From: Helicobacter suis
GTDB taxonomy: Bacteria; Campylobacterota; Campylobacteria; Campylobacterales; Helicobacteraceae
DNA length: 64,000 nt
Reading direction: 5' to 3'
Assembly (NCBI RefSeq): GCF_902196135.1
Contig: NZ_CABIKE010000002.1
Location: forward strand, 62,001-126,000
Positions 1 through 9,757 of the stretch are shown here, piece after piece. The position numbers and the translations under genes are program-made. How positions within the stretch are numbered: the first letter of the stretch is position 1; each line of letters opens with the position of its first letter. The notes beneath the pieces are model-generated. The model saw only the letters and a list, made by a program, of their open reading frames with translations. It was not told where the DNA came from and searched no databases.

Positions 1-862
1 CAATATAACCCGGATAAAAACAAATTTTAGTGGTACTGCTTAAAGCATTTGTGATCTGAATGGCCTCTTTAAATTTCTGTGTATCTAATTCTAGTTTGTG
101 GGTAAATTCAGAGGGGATAATGGCCTGATAATTGGGGTATTTACCGCTAATAAGTTTGGAGTATAAAACCATAGAGGCGTTTTTAAAAAAGAGCATGCTA
201 GGTTGATCATGGGTCTCATAAAACATATCAAAATCGCTTTCAAATAACTTACTAATTTCTAACATCGCCCGTTTGGGTAGGATAAATTCTTGGGTTGTTT
301 TAGTTGTGGGCATATTATCCGGATCCATTTGAACCAAAGCAAGCCGTCTTGTATCCGTAGCCACTAGCTCTAAACGATCTTTAAACACCAAAAGTACACC
401 GCCAAATTCGTATTTAGAAGCGTTGGTGCTGATAACATGGGTTAGTTTTTTAAAATATTCACCTAGAGCCGTATCACTAAAGTGTACAAAGGGTAAGTCT
501 TCAAAGCTAGGAAAAGTGGGGAAATCTGCCTTATCAAAGAGGGGGAGTTTAAATTTAGAACGCTTAAAACTAATATGCACATAGTTTTCTTTAGTCTGTA
601 AAGTGAGTTCTCCTTGCTCTAATTTAGAGGCGATGTCTAAAAAGTGTCTAGCATTAAAAGTCGCGCCCCCCTCCTCTAAAATAGAGGCGTTTAAATGCAA
701 ACACAACCCCATTTCTAAATCATTGGCCTCTAGGCGTAACAAATCTCCTTTGGCCTCTAAACAAACATGGGAGGTGATATTGGTTAAATCCTTGCGATCG
801 GTAAAGGCAATGAGATTTTTAAGCGCCTCTTCTAGCCGTGTTTTTTCAATCATCAAATGCAA
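1..862 (-). CDS. dnaN: DNA polymerase III beta subunit (sliding clamp), C-terminus cut by window edge
   Basis: Sliding clamp that tethers the replicative polymerase to DNA. The frame is open from 862 down to the window edge (287 codons; roughly the last quarter is missing). The translation follows the Helicobacter clamp: a LEEALKNLIAF-type N-terminus, a FKLPLFDKADFP segment and a later ILPKRAMLEISKLF segment. I chose the TTG at 862-860 rather than the ATG at 853-851. It has a GGA ribosome site at 870-868 with 5-base spacing, and its N-terminus then lines up residue for residue in length with the H. pylori protein as I remember it. It starts 9 bases after the AAA+ ATPase stop and is probably co-transcribed with that gene and der. 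It is not next to dnaA, so no origin is implied. Confidence 0.9.
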   Translation of the reverse strand, partial: MHLMIEKTRLEEALKNLIAFTDRKDLTNITSHVCLEAKGDLLRLEANDLEMGLCLHLNASILEEGGATFNARHFLDIASKLEQGELTLQTKENYVHISFKRSKFKLPLFDKADFPTFPSFEDLPFVHFSDTALGEYFKKLTHVISTNASKYEFGGVLLVFKDRLELVATDTRRLALVQMDPDNMPTTKTTQEFILPKRAMLEISKLFESDFDMFYETHDQPSMLFFKNASMVLYSKLISGKYPNYQAIIPSEFTHKLELDTQKFKEAIQITNALSSTTKICFYPGYI

Positions 863-871
863 ATCAATCCT

Positions 872-2623
872 TTATTGTAATTTTTGTAAACCAAAGCCAA
901 TATTTTTAGAGCTATCAAAATTACCTTGTTTTTCTTTATGGATTTCAGCTATCAAATCCTCTAAACTAAAAAGAGGGTTTTCATAAGTGGCGATTTTATA
1001 GGCCGTATTTTTAACCACTAAGGCAATTTGCCCCCCACTGAGAGCATGGCGGGCTAGGTTGTGGGCTAAACTTTCTCTAGTGTGCGGGGGTGCATAGGGG
1101 GCATTTTTGGGTAGGTATTTTTTCCACAACTCCACTCGCTGTTCAAATGTAGGGGGTTTAAATTCAATTTTATGGTTAAAACGCCGTGAAAAGGCGGTGT
1201 CTAAAGTTTCTAATAAATTGGTTGTCGCAATCAACACCCCCTCAAATTTTTCAATCTGGTGTAAAAAGATGTTTTGCATTTGGTTATGCATTTTATCCGC
1301 GCCACCACTAGCTGCAGTACGGGTACTTAAAAACTGATCGGCTTCATCTAAAAGTAAAATGGGTGGGTTTTTGCATTGTTTGGCAATTTTTTGGTAGTCA
1401 TCAAAGATTTTGCGTACATTTTTTTCTGATTCACCCACATACATAGAAAGAATTTTAGAACAATCAAAACCCAAAACTTCTTTTTTTAAACTTTTAGCTA
1501 AGGCTAGCGCACTCATGGTTTTACCCGTGCCCGGAGGCCCATAAAAGATAATCTTTGCTTCAAAATCTTTATGCGTTTTATTGGCTAAACCCCAATCTTT
1601 CAAGCGCTGTTGCATTTGTGGATTCATTTGTTTGAGTAAAATCTCTAGGGTTTCTTTGGTCTTTTGGCTTAACACCACCTCCTCTAAACCCACTTTAGAC
1701 TCTAAAGCCTCAAAAATATCGCTATCTTTAAGGATATTCTTAAGAGTGGCATGGGTACGAGAATTATTAGGGGAGGTGATGGTTTCTAAAATCGATTCTT
1801 GTAAAAAGAATTGGCGCACTAGCCCTTGATCAAAGGGATCGAGTAATTCCTCAAACTCTACAATCTTTTTTTTGATTAAAGGACTTGTGGGGCTTAAAAG
1901 CGCGGTGCTTTGTTCAGGAGTACTCCCATCTGCGCTCAATAGATGCAATAAATTTTGATAATAACTTAGAGACTCCTCCTCTTTATCATAATCACGGCTA
2001 TTATAAACATCTTTGAGCAAGGCAAAGAAAATAAGTCTCTCCTTAGGCGTTAGGTTATGTTTATTTAAAAATTTTTGCACAGAGAGGGTAGGTGTTGTAC
2101 TCTTTGTACGCGCCTTCATTTTATGTTCTAACAGTTCAAGTTCCTCTTTGATTTTTGCACGCCCCCGCAAACCCACTCTTTGTAGTTTAATTAAAAGCTC
2201 AATTTTTAAAAACCAATCATTAAAATAATCTAAATGATCCACATAGGGCGTGATCTCTAAAAAAGGGTGTTTACTACACCCATCTTCTGTGAGTTTAAAA
2301 AAGGCATGGCTTAAACTTAAAGAGCTATCTAGCAATTCTAGGAGTAATAATTCTTGTCTTCTAGCATGTTTTTCTTGAATCGCCCATCCTAAATCTAATA
2401 GATTTTTAATAGAAGTAAGATGGGGTAGCGCTTCTTTTTCTTTGGCATTAAAAAGTGTTTCTAAGATGTGTACCACCCCTAGATTGCTATGCCCTTTGAG
2501 ATATTGGCTACCTAAGTATTGTAAAATTTTGGCCTCTTTAACACTGCACTTAAGGGCATAAAAAATACGCGCGCGCGCCACATCTTGAGTTTGTATAAAA
2601 TCTAAAAAGTAGGCCGTACTCAT
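872..2623 (-). CDS. AAA+ family ATPase, role unknown
   Basis: A 583-residue protein with a long, mostly helical N-terminal region (about 1-340) and a C-terminal AAA+ module. Visible motifs are Walker A GPPGTGKT (about 362-369), Walker B ILLLDEAD (about 421-428), sensor-1 TTN (about 466-468) and an arginine-finger-like SRRF near 478-481. The module resembles spastin/FtsH-type classic AAA domains, but there is no zinc-protease domain and no transmembrane segment, so it is neither FtsH nor ClpX. Its start overlaps the der stop as ATGA, and dnaN follows 9 bases after its stop, suggesting one transcript. The N-terminal half matches no family I can name; substrate and function are unknown. Confidence 0.85.
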   Translation of the reverse strand: MSTAYFLDFIQTQDVARARIFYALKCSVKEAKILQYLGSQYLKGHSNLGVVHILETLFNAKEKEALPHLTSIKNLLDLGWAIQEKHARRQELLLLELLDSSLSLSHAFFKLTEDGCSKHPFLEITPYVDHLDYFNDWFLKIELLIKLQRVGLRGRAKIKEELELLEHKMKARTKSTTPTLSVQKFLNKHNLTPKERLIFFALLKDVYNSRDYDKEEESLSYYQNLLHLLSADGSTPEQSTALLSPTSPLIKKKIVEFEELLDPFDQGLVRQFFLQESILETITSPNNSRTHATLKNILKDSDIFEALESKVGLEEVVLSQKTKETLEILLKQMNPQMQQRLKDWGLANKTHKDFEAKIIFYGPPGTGKTMSALALAKSLKKEVLGFDCSKILSMYVGESEKNVRKIFDDYQKIAKQCKNPPILLLDEADQFLSTRTAASGGADKMHNQMQNIFLHQIEKFEGVLIATTNLLETLDTAFSRRFNHKIEFKPPTFEQRVELWKKYLPKNAPYAPPHTRESLAHNLARHALSGGQIALVVKNTAYKIATYENPLFSLEDLIAEIHKEKQGNFDSSKNIGFGLQKLQ

Positions 2624-3936
2624 GTTTGCAAAGTTTCTTCTTTGCCTCTGGCTAGTAGCAAAATAGGTGTACCTAAAAAGCCAAACTTAGCGCGCAAAGT
2701 ATTGGTCAGATAGCGCTTATAACTAAAGTGCAAAGCCTTAGGGCGATTCATAACCAAAGCAATTTGAGGCGGACAAGAGGCAAATTGGGTGCTGTAGTAA
2801 ATCCGCACAATTTTGCCATGATCGCTTGGGAGTGGGTGTTTTTCTGTGGCCTCTATGATGGTTTGATTAAGCGTACTAGTGCTAATGCGCATGGAGAAAT
2901 AGCGATAAACTTCTAGGATTTTATCCTTGATTTGGAGAATATGGCGCTTAGAAGCTGCACTTGCTGTAAGAAGGGGGGCGTATTGTAAAAATTTAAATTT
3001 GTGCTTAAAATCCTGTACAATTGTTTCAAAGATCGCATGTTTAATATCCCATTTATTAAACACCACAATCACCCCTAAATTGTACTCACCAGCTAGAGAG
3101 GCGATTTTTTCATCTAATTCTACAAAAGGCGTACTAGCATCTAAAACTAACAAAGCAATATGGGATTTTTCAAGGACTTTTCGCGTGCGATCAAGGGCAA
3201 ATTTCTCCAAGCCTTCCACTTTACTTCTTTGGCGTAGTCCTGCAGTATCTACAAAACAAATTTCTTGATCGTGGTACAAAATGCTTTGATTAACTGGATC
3301 AATAGTGGTACCCGGAACATCAGAGACTAGGGCGCGTTCTTGTTCTGTGAGGGCGTTTAAAAGAGAGCTTTTACCCACATTAACCCGCCCAATGATTCCT
3401 ACTTGGATGGGAGGATTAGTACTTAAATGGGTGGAAGGTTCTAGGGGTTTTAGAGCAAAATGTTTTAAAATAGCAGCTGTGAGGGTATTTAGACCTTTAT
3501 TATGGCTAACAGAGATAAAAAACATCTCTTTAATGCCCAAACTAGCAAATTCATAACCCGCTAACTCTTCTACTTGGTTATCTAACTTATTAACAAGTAA
3601 AAAACAAGCCCGTTTTTGTTTTTGTATCTCAAGTAGGTACTTTTTATCCTCATCTTGTGGGGGAATTTTACCATCTACTACATAGAGAATCAGATCGCTA
3701 GTTTTAATCGCTTCTAAATTAAAAGATTTAATCTGTGCTCCAAAAATACTATCCGCATCAAACCCGCCTGTGTCCCAAAGCTCCACCCCATGGCCTGCTA
3801 GTAAAAAAGTTTGCTTTTTAATATCCCGTGTTGTGCCGGCAATATCAGAGGTGATCGCGCTACGGCTTTTGAGTAGGCAATTAAATAAAGAGCTTTTGCC
3901 CACATTTGGCTTGCCCAAAATAGCAATTTTAAGCAT
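2620..3936 (-). CDS. der: GTPase Der (EngA), ribosome assembly
   Basis: Essential double GTPase needed for 50S subunit maturation. Two G domains are visible in tandem: the first has GKPNVGKSS near residue 8, DTGG and NKLD; the second has GRVNVGKSS near residue 192, DTAGL and NKWD. A C-terminal KH-like domain follows. I start it at the ATG at 3936, which has a good AAAGGAG site just upstream; a longer frame to 3963 has no comparable site and adds nine non-family residues. The product is 438 residues, normal for Der. It is first in the der-AAA+-dnaN run, and its stop overlaps the next start by four bases. Confidence 0.95.
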   Translation of the reverse strand: MLKIAILGKPNVGKSSLFNCLLKSRSAITSDIAGTTRDIKKQTFLLAGHGVELWDTGGFDADSIFGAQIKSFNLEAIKTSDLILYVVDGKIPPQDEDKKYLLEIQKQKRACFLLVNKLDNQVEELAGYEFASLGIKEMFFISVSHNKGLNTLTAAILKHFALKPLEPSTHLSTNPPIQVGIIGRVNVGKSSLLNALTEQERALVSDVPGTTIDPVNQSILYHDQEICFVDTAGLRQRSKVEGLEKFALDRTRKVLEKSHIALLVLDASTPFVELDEKIASLAGEYNLGVIVVFNKWDIKHAIFETIVQDFKHKFKFLQYAPLLTASAASKRHILQIKDKILEVYRYFSMRISTSTLNQTIIEATEKHPLPSDHGKIVRIYYSTQFASCPPQIALVMNRPKALHFSYKRYLTNTLRAKFGFLGTPILLLARGKEETLQT

Positions 3937-4059
3937 GTAAGCTCCTTTAGTTTTTAGATACAAGATACCACAACCAACCTAACCCCCTCTAAATTTAAGA
4001 CATATTAATTTATTATAAGCCCTGAATTATAAGCTTTAAAACTTAAAGAAGGGTCTTTG

Positions 4060-4770
4060 ATGGATAAGTTTAGGGTGCGGGGTGTGTACGGGTTATTTGT
4101 GTATTTTATCATTATCTGGCTTTTTCTAGGGTGTGGGCATCCGCGTCAAATGGCCCCGATTAATTATAACTTTAATTATAAAGAAGATATCACTAATACA
4201 ATCAATCATAACCACCTCCAAACACCCCGCACCGCTCAATCTATCCAGCAAGTTACACAGCATGTAAAGGTTAAAGGAAATGATCTTAAAAAGGTGGTTT
4301 TTCTCCAAGAAAATTACTACCCTCTTAAGCAAAACGAGGTGGGAGTAGAAGAATCGCATGGTAAATTATTCTTAAATACCCATTCCTTAGAACTACAAAA
4401 ATTCATGCAAGGGGAAGTATTTTTAACCAAACAACAAACCCAGACTTTTACACTCAATAACGCTTCAACACAAATCACCAATATTGAAGGCCGTCTTAAT
4501 ACCTATCAGTATTCCCAAAAAAATCAAAAGGATCATAGCATTAACACCGCTTACCAGCGCTATGCCTTAAAGCAAAAAACCCCTACCCGGTTTGAAATTG
4601 ATATTGATAAAATCCCCTACCAATTTGATACCCAAAACTGCCGTATTGTGATTAGAAAGCAACTCATTGATACCTTTAGCCATAGTAAGGAAGTCATGAT
4701 TAATTTAGACTTTAAGCGAGAATTGCGCAATAAAGCAAGTTTTGATCTCTTTTTAGAATGCCCAAGATAG
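4060..4770 (+). CDS. putative lipoprotein, unknown function
   Basis: A 236-residue protein beginning with a basic N-terminus, one hydrophobic stretch and a lipobox ending FLGC at about residues 23-26, so it should be lipidated and exported. The mature part is polar and rich in Asn, Gln and Thr, with no domain I recognise. H. pylori has a lipoprotein gene near der, and this may be its counterpart (inference from memory). An AAGAAGGG site precedes the ATG; a TTG three bases upstream is also possible. It is divergent from der. Its TAG stop ends exactly one base before the 3' CCA of the convergent tRNA-Glu gene, so there is no room for a terminator. Confidence 0.75.
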   Translation: MDKFRVRGVYGLFVYFIIIWLFLGCGHPRQMAPINYNFNYKEDITNTINHNHLQTPRTAQSIQQVTQHVKVKGNDLKKVVFLQENYYPLKQNEVGVEESHGKLFLNTHSLELQKFMQGEVFLTKQQTQTFTLNNASTQITNIEGRLNTYQYSQKNQKDHSINTAYQRYALKQKTPTRFEIDIDKIPYQFDTQNCRIVIRKQLIDTFSHSKEVMINLDFKRELRNKASFDLFLECPR

Positions 4771-4846
4771 TGGCGACCCCTGAAAGATTTGAACTTCCGT
4801 TTCCACCTTGAAAGAGTGGTATCCTTGGCCACTAGATGAAGGGGTC
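4771..4846 (-). tRNA. tRNA-Glu (TTC), divergent second copy
   Basis: Cloverleaf readable on the minus strand. The acceptor is GACCCCT pairing with AGGGGTC, followed by G and an encoded CCA. The anticodon arm is CCACT-CTTTCAA-GGTGG, giving anticodon TTC. It differs clearly from the other tRNA-Glu(TTC) at 5031-5105 in acceptor, D-loop and T-stem, but all stems still pair. It is the last gene of the five-tRNA run, and its 3' end abuts the stop codon of the convergent lipoprotein gene. Confidence 0.93.
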
Positions 4847-4872
4847 TTAAGTGTAAAAGTAGCGTGGGAGAG

Positions 4873-4949
4873 TGGCGGAACGGACGGGACTTGAACCCGC
4901 GACCCCCTGCGTGACAGGCAGGTATTCTAACCAGCTGAACTACCGCTCC
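4873..4949 (-). tRNA. tRNA-Asp (GTC)
   Basis: Minus-strand cloverleaf with acceptor GGAGCGG pairing CCGTTCC, anticodon arm CCTGC-CTGTCAC-GCAGG (anticodon GTC), standard TTCAAGT T-loop and encoded CCA. Fourth gene of the five-tRNA operon. Confidence 0.96.
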
Positions 4950-4950
4950 A

Positions 4951-5026
4951 TGGTGGTCGCTATAAGACTCGAACTTATGACATCCACCTTGTAAGGGTGG
5001 CGCTCTACCAACTGAGCTAAGCGACC
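4951..5026 (-). tRNA. tRNA-Val (TAC)
   Basis: Minus-strand cloverleaf with acceptor GGTCGCT, anticodon arm CCACC-CTTACAA-GGTGG (anticodon TAC) and encoded CCA. It lies one base from the tRNA-Asp gene and is third in the operon. Confidence 0.96.
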
Positions 5027-5030
5027 TAAG

Positions 5031-5105
5031 TGGTGACTCCTAGGGGATTTGAACCCCTGTAACCACCGTGAAAGGGTGGTATCCTAACCACTAGATGAAG
5101 GAGCC
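5031..5105 (-). tRNA. tRNA-Glu (TTC), canonical copy
   Basis: Minus-strand cloverleaf with acceptor GGCTCCT pairing AGGAGTC, anticodon arm CCACC-CTTTCAC-GGTGG (anticodon TTC) and encoded CCA. This is the normal bacterial-looking tRNA-Glu; compare the divergent copy at 4771-4846. Helicobacters make Gln-tRNA by charging tRNA-Gln with Glu through a second GluRS (established for H. pylori), so tRNA-Glu identity is of interest here. Confidence 0.96.
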
Positions 5106-5106
5106 T

Positions 5107-5182
5107 TGGTGACCCGTGCTGGATTCGAACCAGCGGCCCATTCCTTAAAAGGGAATTGCTCTACCTGCTGAGCTAACGGGTC
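5107..5182 (-). tRNA. tRNA-Lys (TTT)
   Basis: Minus-strand cloverleaf with acceptor GACCCGT pairing ACGGGTC, anticodon arm ATTCC-CTTTTAA-GGAAT (anticodon TTT) and encoded CCA. First gene after the promoter at 5203-5232, so it heads the Lys-Glu-Val-Asp-Glu run. Confidence 0.96.
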
Positions 5183-5202
5183 TTCTCACAAACAAAAAGC
5201 CG

Positions 5203-5232
5203 ATTTTAGCATTTTTTAAAAGTATTTGTCAA
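5203..5232 (-). promoter_or_regulatory. strong housekeeping promoter of the five-tRNA operon
   Basis: On the minus strand a perfect TTGACA (5232-5227) is followed after 18 bases by TGC-TAAAAT, an extended -10 with TAAAAT at 5208-5203. The expected transcript start near 5196 lies about 14 bases before the tRNA-Lys gene. It is squeezed into the 54 bases between the pbp1A stop and the tRNA. Confidence 0.8.
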
Positions 5233-5236
5233 GCTC

Positions 5237-7177
5237 TCAAAAAAGTAAGGGGGCGGTAGTTTGCATCGTAGGCGCTTGGGATTCTTTGGTGGTGTAATAG
5301 GTTTCTCCATTGATTGTTTGTTTGATCACATCTTCTGGGATTTCAAAATGCCGTTTAAGAGCAGGATTAAGCTTGAGGGCTTTTTTCATAAAATCAGCAA
5401 AAACAGGAGCAGCCACCGCGCCACCTGCCATGCCATGCCCAATACTAGTATTATCATCTCTCCCATACCAAATAATGGCCTGTAAACTGGGACTAAATCC
5501 ACAAAACCACGCATCTACATAGTTATTAGAAGTCCCTGTTTTACCCGCTATTTCTAACCCGGGAACTTGGGCTTGTTTGCCTGTTCCCTCTTCTACAACA
5601 TTTTGAAGAATGGAGAGAGTGAGAAAAGCCTGTGCTTTAGATAAAACGGTTTTAGGGGCTGGGATTTTAAGGGGTTTGTTATGCCCTTTAGCATCAACGA
5701 TGCTTTCAATTAAAATAGGTTCAAGTATATTTCCATAATTAGAAAAAAGCGAATATTGCATGCTTGCCTCTAGTGGAGAAATACCAAAACTACCCAAAGC
5801 AATGGACATATTCTTGGGTAGGTTTTCAAATCCAAAGGCGCTTAAATTTCTATAAATCGTATCAAAACCCACATAATCTACTAAATTAAGCGTGGCTAGA
5901 TTGAGCGAATGGGTGAGCGCACTCTTAAGGGTTACAAGGCCATTAAATTTATGGTTATCATTTTTAGGACGCCAGTGGCGTTGTTTGGAGGTGGCGCTAT
6001 CGTTATTAAAACTGCGGGCTACATCTGGAATTAAAGACGCGCCAGATAGTCCATTATTAAAGGCAATTTGATAAATAAAGGGCTTAACAGCGCTACCAAA
6101 TTGCCGCTTAGTTTGGGTAGCGCGGTTAAAGGCGCTTTTTTGGTGATCGATACCGCCGACTAATGCTAGAATATGCCCGCTTTTAGTTTCTGTTATTACC
6201 ATCGCACCATTTAGCGTACTATCTGCACTCTCATGGAGTTTATGGCTGACATTTTCATAGCCCAATCGCAAGGAATCTTGTGCCATTTTTTGATAATCCA
6301 GATTGATATAAAGCTTAATCGTATACCCACCCGTTTTTAAATCTGGCAAGAAAGCCAAAGTACGCACCACTTCATCTACCACATAGGGGGCAACATTTTG
6401 GGTTAGAGTTGTGTTATAAACTTTAGGTACTTCATTTAATGCTGTGTACATCTCATCATCTGTAATCCAACCCAAATCATGCATGCGCTTAATAATGCTA
6501 TTAGCCCTAGCTAGGGAAAAATCTAGCCGCTTGGTTGGATCATAAAAAGAGGGGGCGCGTGGGAGGGCTACTAACATCGCCATTTCTTTTAAAGTCAAAA
6601 GCGCTAAGGGTTTTTTAAAATAGCCTAGACTTGCCGTTTTGATCCCATAAAACCCATGCCCAAAGAAAGTTTGGTTAAAGTAGCGCTCTAAAATCTGCTC
6701 TTTACTCAACACTTGCTCTAGTTTGACAGATAAAATCATTTCTTTAATCTTGCGATCGATAGTCTTAGTCCGTGTTAAAAGCATGTTTTTAACTAGTTGT
6801 TGGGTGAGTGTGCTACCCCCTTCGGCATATTTTTGGTTGCGTAAATTCTTTAAAAAAGCGCGTAAAATCGCATCTAAATTCACCCCGCCATGTTCAAAAA
6901 ATAGCGTGTCTTCTACCGCTAAAAGAGCCTCCACCATTCTAGGGGGAATCTCAGAAAAAGGCGCGTAAATGCGAAATTCCTTATCGTATAAATTCGCAAT
7001 AAGCCGTCCCCTGCTATCTACAATTTTAGTGATCACATTTGGTTTATAATTGACTACCTTTTGTACATCAGCAGAGGCCTGCATCCACAAATACAGCAAA
7101 TACACCCCCCCAAAAAATCCCCCCAAAACAACGGGTAGGATAAATAAAACCCAAAGGATTTTTTTAAGGATTTGCAT
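5237..7177 (-). CDS. pbp1A: penicillin-binding protein 1A (bifunctional transglycosylase/transpeptidase)
   Basis: Class A peptidoglycan synthase. In order: a membrane anchor (about 6-32); a glycosyltransferase domain with VEDTLFFEHGG (catalytic Glu about 89) and GGSTLTQQ (about 120-127); then a transpeptidase domain with the SXXK motif SAVK (Ser about 362), SLN (about 424) and KTGT (about 548). At 646 residues it is normal length. PBP1A changes are a known route to amoxicillin resistance in H. pylori; the three catalytic motifs here are intact. The ATG overlaps the stop of the upstream chemoreceptor gene by one base (TAATG), so the two are translationally coupled. Confidence 0.95.
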   Translation of the reverse strand: MQILKKILWVLFILPVVLGGFFGGVYLLYLWMQASADVQKVVNYKPNVITKIVDSRGRLIANLYDKEFRIYAPFSEIPPRMVEALLAVEDTLFFEHGGVNLDAILRAFLKNLRNQKYAEGGSTLTQQLVKNMLLTRTKTIDRKIKEMILSVKLEQVLSKEQILERYFNQTFFGHGFYGIKTASLGYFKKPLALLTLKEMAMLVALPRAPSFYDPTKRLDFSLARANSIIKRMHDLGWITDDEMYTALNEVPKVYNTTLTQNVAPYVVDEVVRTLAFLPDLKTGGYTIKLYINLDYQKMAQDSLRLGYENVSHKLHESADSTLNGAMVITETKSGHILALVGGIDHQKSAFNRATQTKRQFGSAVKPFIYQIAFNNGLSGASLIPDVARSFNNDSATSKQRHWRPKNDNHKFNGLVTLKSALTHSLNLATLNLVDYVGFDTIYRNLSAFGFENLPKNMSIALGSFGISPLEASMQYSLFSNYGNILEPILIESIVDAKGHNKPLKIPAPKTVLSKAQAFLTLSILQNVVEEGTGKQAQVPGLEIAGKTGTSNNYVDAWFCGFSPSLQAIIWYGRDDNTSIGHGMAGGAVAAPVFADFMKKALKLNPALKRHFEIPEDVIKQTINGETYYTTKESQAPTMQTTAPLLF

Positions 7178-9222
7178 TAAAATTTCTTCTTATTGGCGTC
7201 CTCTAAAATATTTTTAGAAATCGTATCAATGTTGCTGCCCACTTCTAGTGAGGTGTGGGCGATATTTAAATTATTTTGTGTGTCTTGCTTGAAAGTCTCT
7301 AAAGACGCGTTGATTTCCCCCACACTCTGGCTTTGCATTTTAATAGATTCAGAAGCATCAGCAATACTTTGTAATAAAACATTGATATTAGCCTCAATTT
7401 CTCCTAAGGATTTTTGGGTGCGTTCAGCAAGTTTTCTTACCTCATCAGCCACCACAGCAAACCCTCTTCCATGTTCGCCTGCGCGTGCGGCCTCAATAGC
7501 GGCATTAAGGGCTAATAAATTAGTTTGATCGGCAATATCTTTAATAATTTCTACAATATTTCTAATATCTTGCCCTTGTGCAATCATCCCCTCACTCTTT
7601 TGGCTAATGCTAGCAATGCTCTCTGTAATGGCCTCTATAGATTTAGAAGTTTGCATTAAATTCTTATTTTGCTGGTTAGCGCTACTAGTTAGATTATCCA
7701 CACAGGTTTTTAAGCCTTGTGATTCTTGAGTGAGCGCGCTAGCAAAGTCTAGAGAAGTACGCAACATTCTTTTAATTTCTGCCCCTAAATCATCAACAGC
7801 CTTTTCCATATCCCCAGAAGGGTTAGCAATGCCTTGTGTGAAGTCTAAAACTTTATAGCGTTCAAAGGCTTGGTTGATTACCTGCATGTGTGAGCCAATG
7901 TGTTGTTGGAGATAGGTGATCACATCATTAAAAAGTTCTTTAAGTTGTAATAAGCTTGGGCTATTAGGGATAGCTGCGATCTTTTGGGTAAAATCCCCCT
8001 CTTTAATGTGGCGCACAACACTTAACATATCCTCAATTGTTGTACTATCAGCTTTGGTATTTTCATGGATTTTTAAGACATTTTCATTAATGGATCGTTG
8101 CATGCATCCAATTTCATCAAGCGCCTTAGTCTTAACTACATGAACAGCGCCCTCTTTTTTAGGATCGTTTAGCAATCTAAAAAACCCATCCAGTGTAGCA
8201 GAAACTGCCGTAATGCGATTACCCACTAAATAACGCACCAGTAAATACACAGAGACAATTAAAATAAGCACCACAACACTACCAGCAATTAAAATTAACT
8301 TTTGTAGTTCATAAGCGACGGCAAAAACTTCATCTCTACTCACAAATCTAGCCAAAGCCCAGTTGAATTTAAAACCACCCGAATCCACTTTGTCAAAAAT
8401 ATCAAAGGTTTTGATAAATAAAAAGCTATCTTTATTAGTGCGCAAGGCATGGTAATCTATCGCCCCTGAATAACCCTCTCGTGTTAGATTGACTACTTTT
8501 TTTGCTGAAGGATCGGGATTAACCTCGTTTAAAAGTTTACCCTGAAGTTTTTCACTATAAATGAGTATCAAATATCCATTCTCTTGCATCAAAAAGGTAT
8601 CTTGTTTCTCACGCAAGATCATATCACTAAAACTATCAATACTCACAAAGGCAACAATCGCACCCACTATTTTAGTGCGACCACCTTGTACCTTTTTTAA
8701 AGGCATGCCAAAATCAAAGCCAAAGATCTTTTCACCATCAATATTTTTAAAATAAGGCTTACTTTTTTGCAAGCTATGGTTTTGTAACACCTTGTGATAA
8801 ATTTCTGGGTTATAAGAACTGTTAGTTTTTGAAATTTCAATGGATTTTCCTGTGCGGTGTGCCATGTAAAAGTCATTAGGATTATTCAAGGAAGCAACGC
8901 TAACAATTTTAATATGGTGCTCATCGTTTAAAAACCGCTTCATTAATCTATCCCGTTCTTTATCATTATGGGCTAAATCAATGGAGACTAAATCCGCGTT
9001 TAAATTCTTAAGCGCAACAAACATGCGGTTTATATTTCTCTGTAAACGCGATGCGCCCTCCTCAATTTCAGAACTCAAAACTTCAATGGTATTCACCCTT
9101 GTTGTATTGCGCACTTTATTACTCACAATGAGACCCAGAATTGCGATCCCAAGCACTACAATAAAACACACACTCAAAACGATTTTCGTGCCAATCTTTA
9201 GTCTAGAAAACATTGCATTCAT
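7177..9222 (-). CDS. methyl-accepting chemotaxis protein with periplasmic Cache-type sensor
   Basis: A transmembrane chemoreceptor of 681 residues. It has an N-terminal membrane helix (about 12-30), a large periplasmic region of dCache type with a SYNPEIYHK-like segment, and a second membrane helix near 310-333. A HAMP region and a long cytoplasmic coiled coil follow. The signalling tip is the highly conserved block around [20 protein letters not shown], which contacts CheW and CheA. Its size and layout match the TlpA/TlpC class of Helicobacter receptors, but I cannot say which ligand it senses. A clear AGGA site fixes the start at 9222. It lies immediately downstream of cheW and is coupled to pbp1A, so cheV-cheAY-cheW-mcp-pbp1A may be one transcript. 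Confidence 0.93.
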   Translation of the reverse strand: MNAMFSRLKIGTKIVLSVCFIVVLGIAILGLIVSNKVRNTTRVNTIEVLSSEIEEGASRLQRNINRMFVALKNLNADLVSIDLAHNDKERDRLMKRFLNDEHHIKIVSVASLNNPNDFYMAHRTGKSIEISKTNSSYNPEIYHKVLQNHSLQKSKPYFKNIDGEKIFGFDFGMPLKKVQGGRTKIVGAIVAFVSIDSFSDMILREKQDTFLMQENGYLILIYSEKLQGKLLNEVNPDPSAKKVVNLTREGYSGAIDYHALRTNKDSFLFIKTFDIFDKVDSGGFKFNWALARFVSRDEVFAVAYELQKLILIAGSVVVLILIVSVYLLVRYLVGNRITAVSATLDGFFRLLNDPKKEGAVHVVKTKALDEIGCMQRSINENVLKIHENTKADSTTIEDMLSVVRHIKEGDFTQKIAAIPNSPSLLQLKELFNDVITYLQQHIGSHMQVINQAFERYKVLDFTQGIANPSGDMEKAVDDLGAEIKRMLRTSLDFASALTQESQGLKTCVDNLTSSANQQNKNLMQTSKSIEAITESIASISQKSEGMIAQGQDIRNIVEIIKDIADQTNLLALNAAIEAARAGEHGRGFAVVADEVRKLAERTQKSLGEIEANINVLLQSIADASESIKMQSQSVGEINASLETFKQDTQNNLNIAHTSLEVGSNIDTISKNILEDANKKKF

Positions 9223-9241
9223 TTAAATCCTAACTTTTATT

Positions 9242-9748
9242 TTAGAAGTCTTTTTTTAAGATTTCTTCTACTTTTAAGATAGAAACTAATTTATCCTCTC
9301 GCTTACCAATGCCATAGATAAGTTGGTTATTTTCTAAAAGCGTTTCAGGTACCGGATCAATATCTGATTGTTTAATGCGGATTGCCTCTGTTAAACGATC
9401 AATATAAAACCCGGCGATTTGATCATTATGGCGCACCACTAAATAACGCATGTCTTTATTGAGTTTTTCAGGGGGCAGCCCAAATTTAAGCCGTAAACTA
9501 ATCAAAGGGAAAACATTACCCCGCAAATTAAACACGCCCAGTACATAACCGGGAGTTTCCGGTACGCGCGTATAACCAATGGGTTTAACAATTTCTAAAA
9601 TATTTAAAATGGGAATCGCGTACTCCTCATTGCCAATAATAAAACCGATAAATTGTAAAATTTCTTCGCTCTCCTCCGGCTTTTCCTCTTTATCCCCTTT
9701 CTTTTGCTTTTCAAACAGCTCTTTTAATGCCATTGTATCTTGTTGCAT
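9242..9748 (-). CDS. cheW: chemotaxis coupling protein CheW
   Basis: Adaptor that links receptors to the CheA kinase in the polar signalling array. The 168-residue protein is a single CheW domain with the typical GYVLGVFNLRGNVFPLI and NNQLIYGIGKRED segments, after a short charged N-terminal extension rich in Glu and Lys. The start at 9748 has an AAGGAG site. It follows cheAY by 9 bases and precedes the chemoreceptor gene by 19 bases. Confidence 0.96.
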   Translation of the reverse strand: MQQDTMALKELFEKQKKGDKEEKPEESEEILQFIGFIIGNEEYAIPILNILEIVKPIGYTRVPETPGYVLGVFNLRGNVFPLISLRLKFGLPPEKLNKDMRYLVVRHNDQIAGFYIDRLTEAIRIKQSDIDPVPETLLENNQLIYGIGKREDKLVSILKVEEILKKDF

Positions 9749-9757
9749 GTATTCTCC

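Noticed and set aside
1-862. Replication origin near dnaN
   Set aside because: No dnaA gene or DnaA-box cluster is visible, and dnaN is in a der operon.
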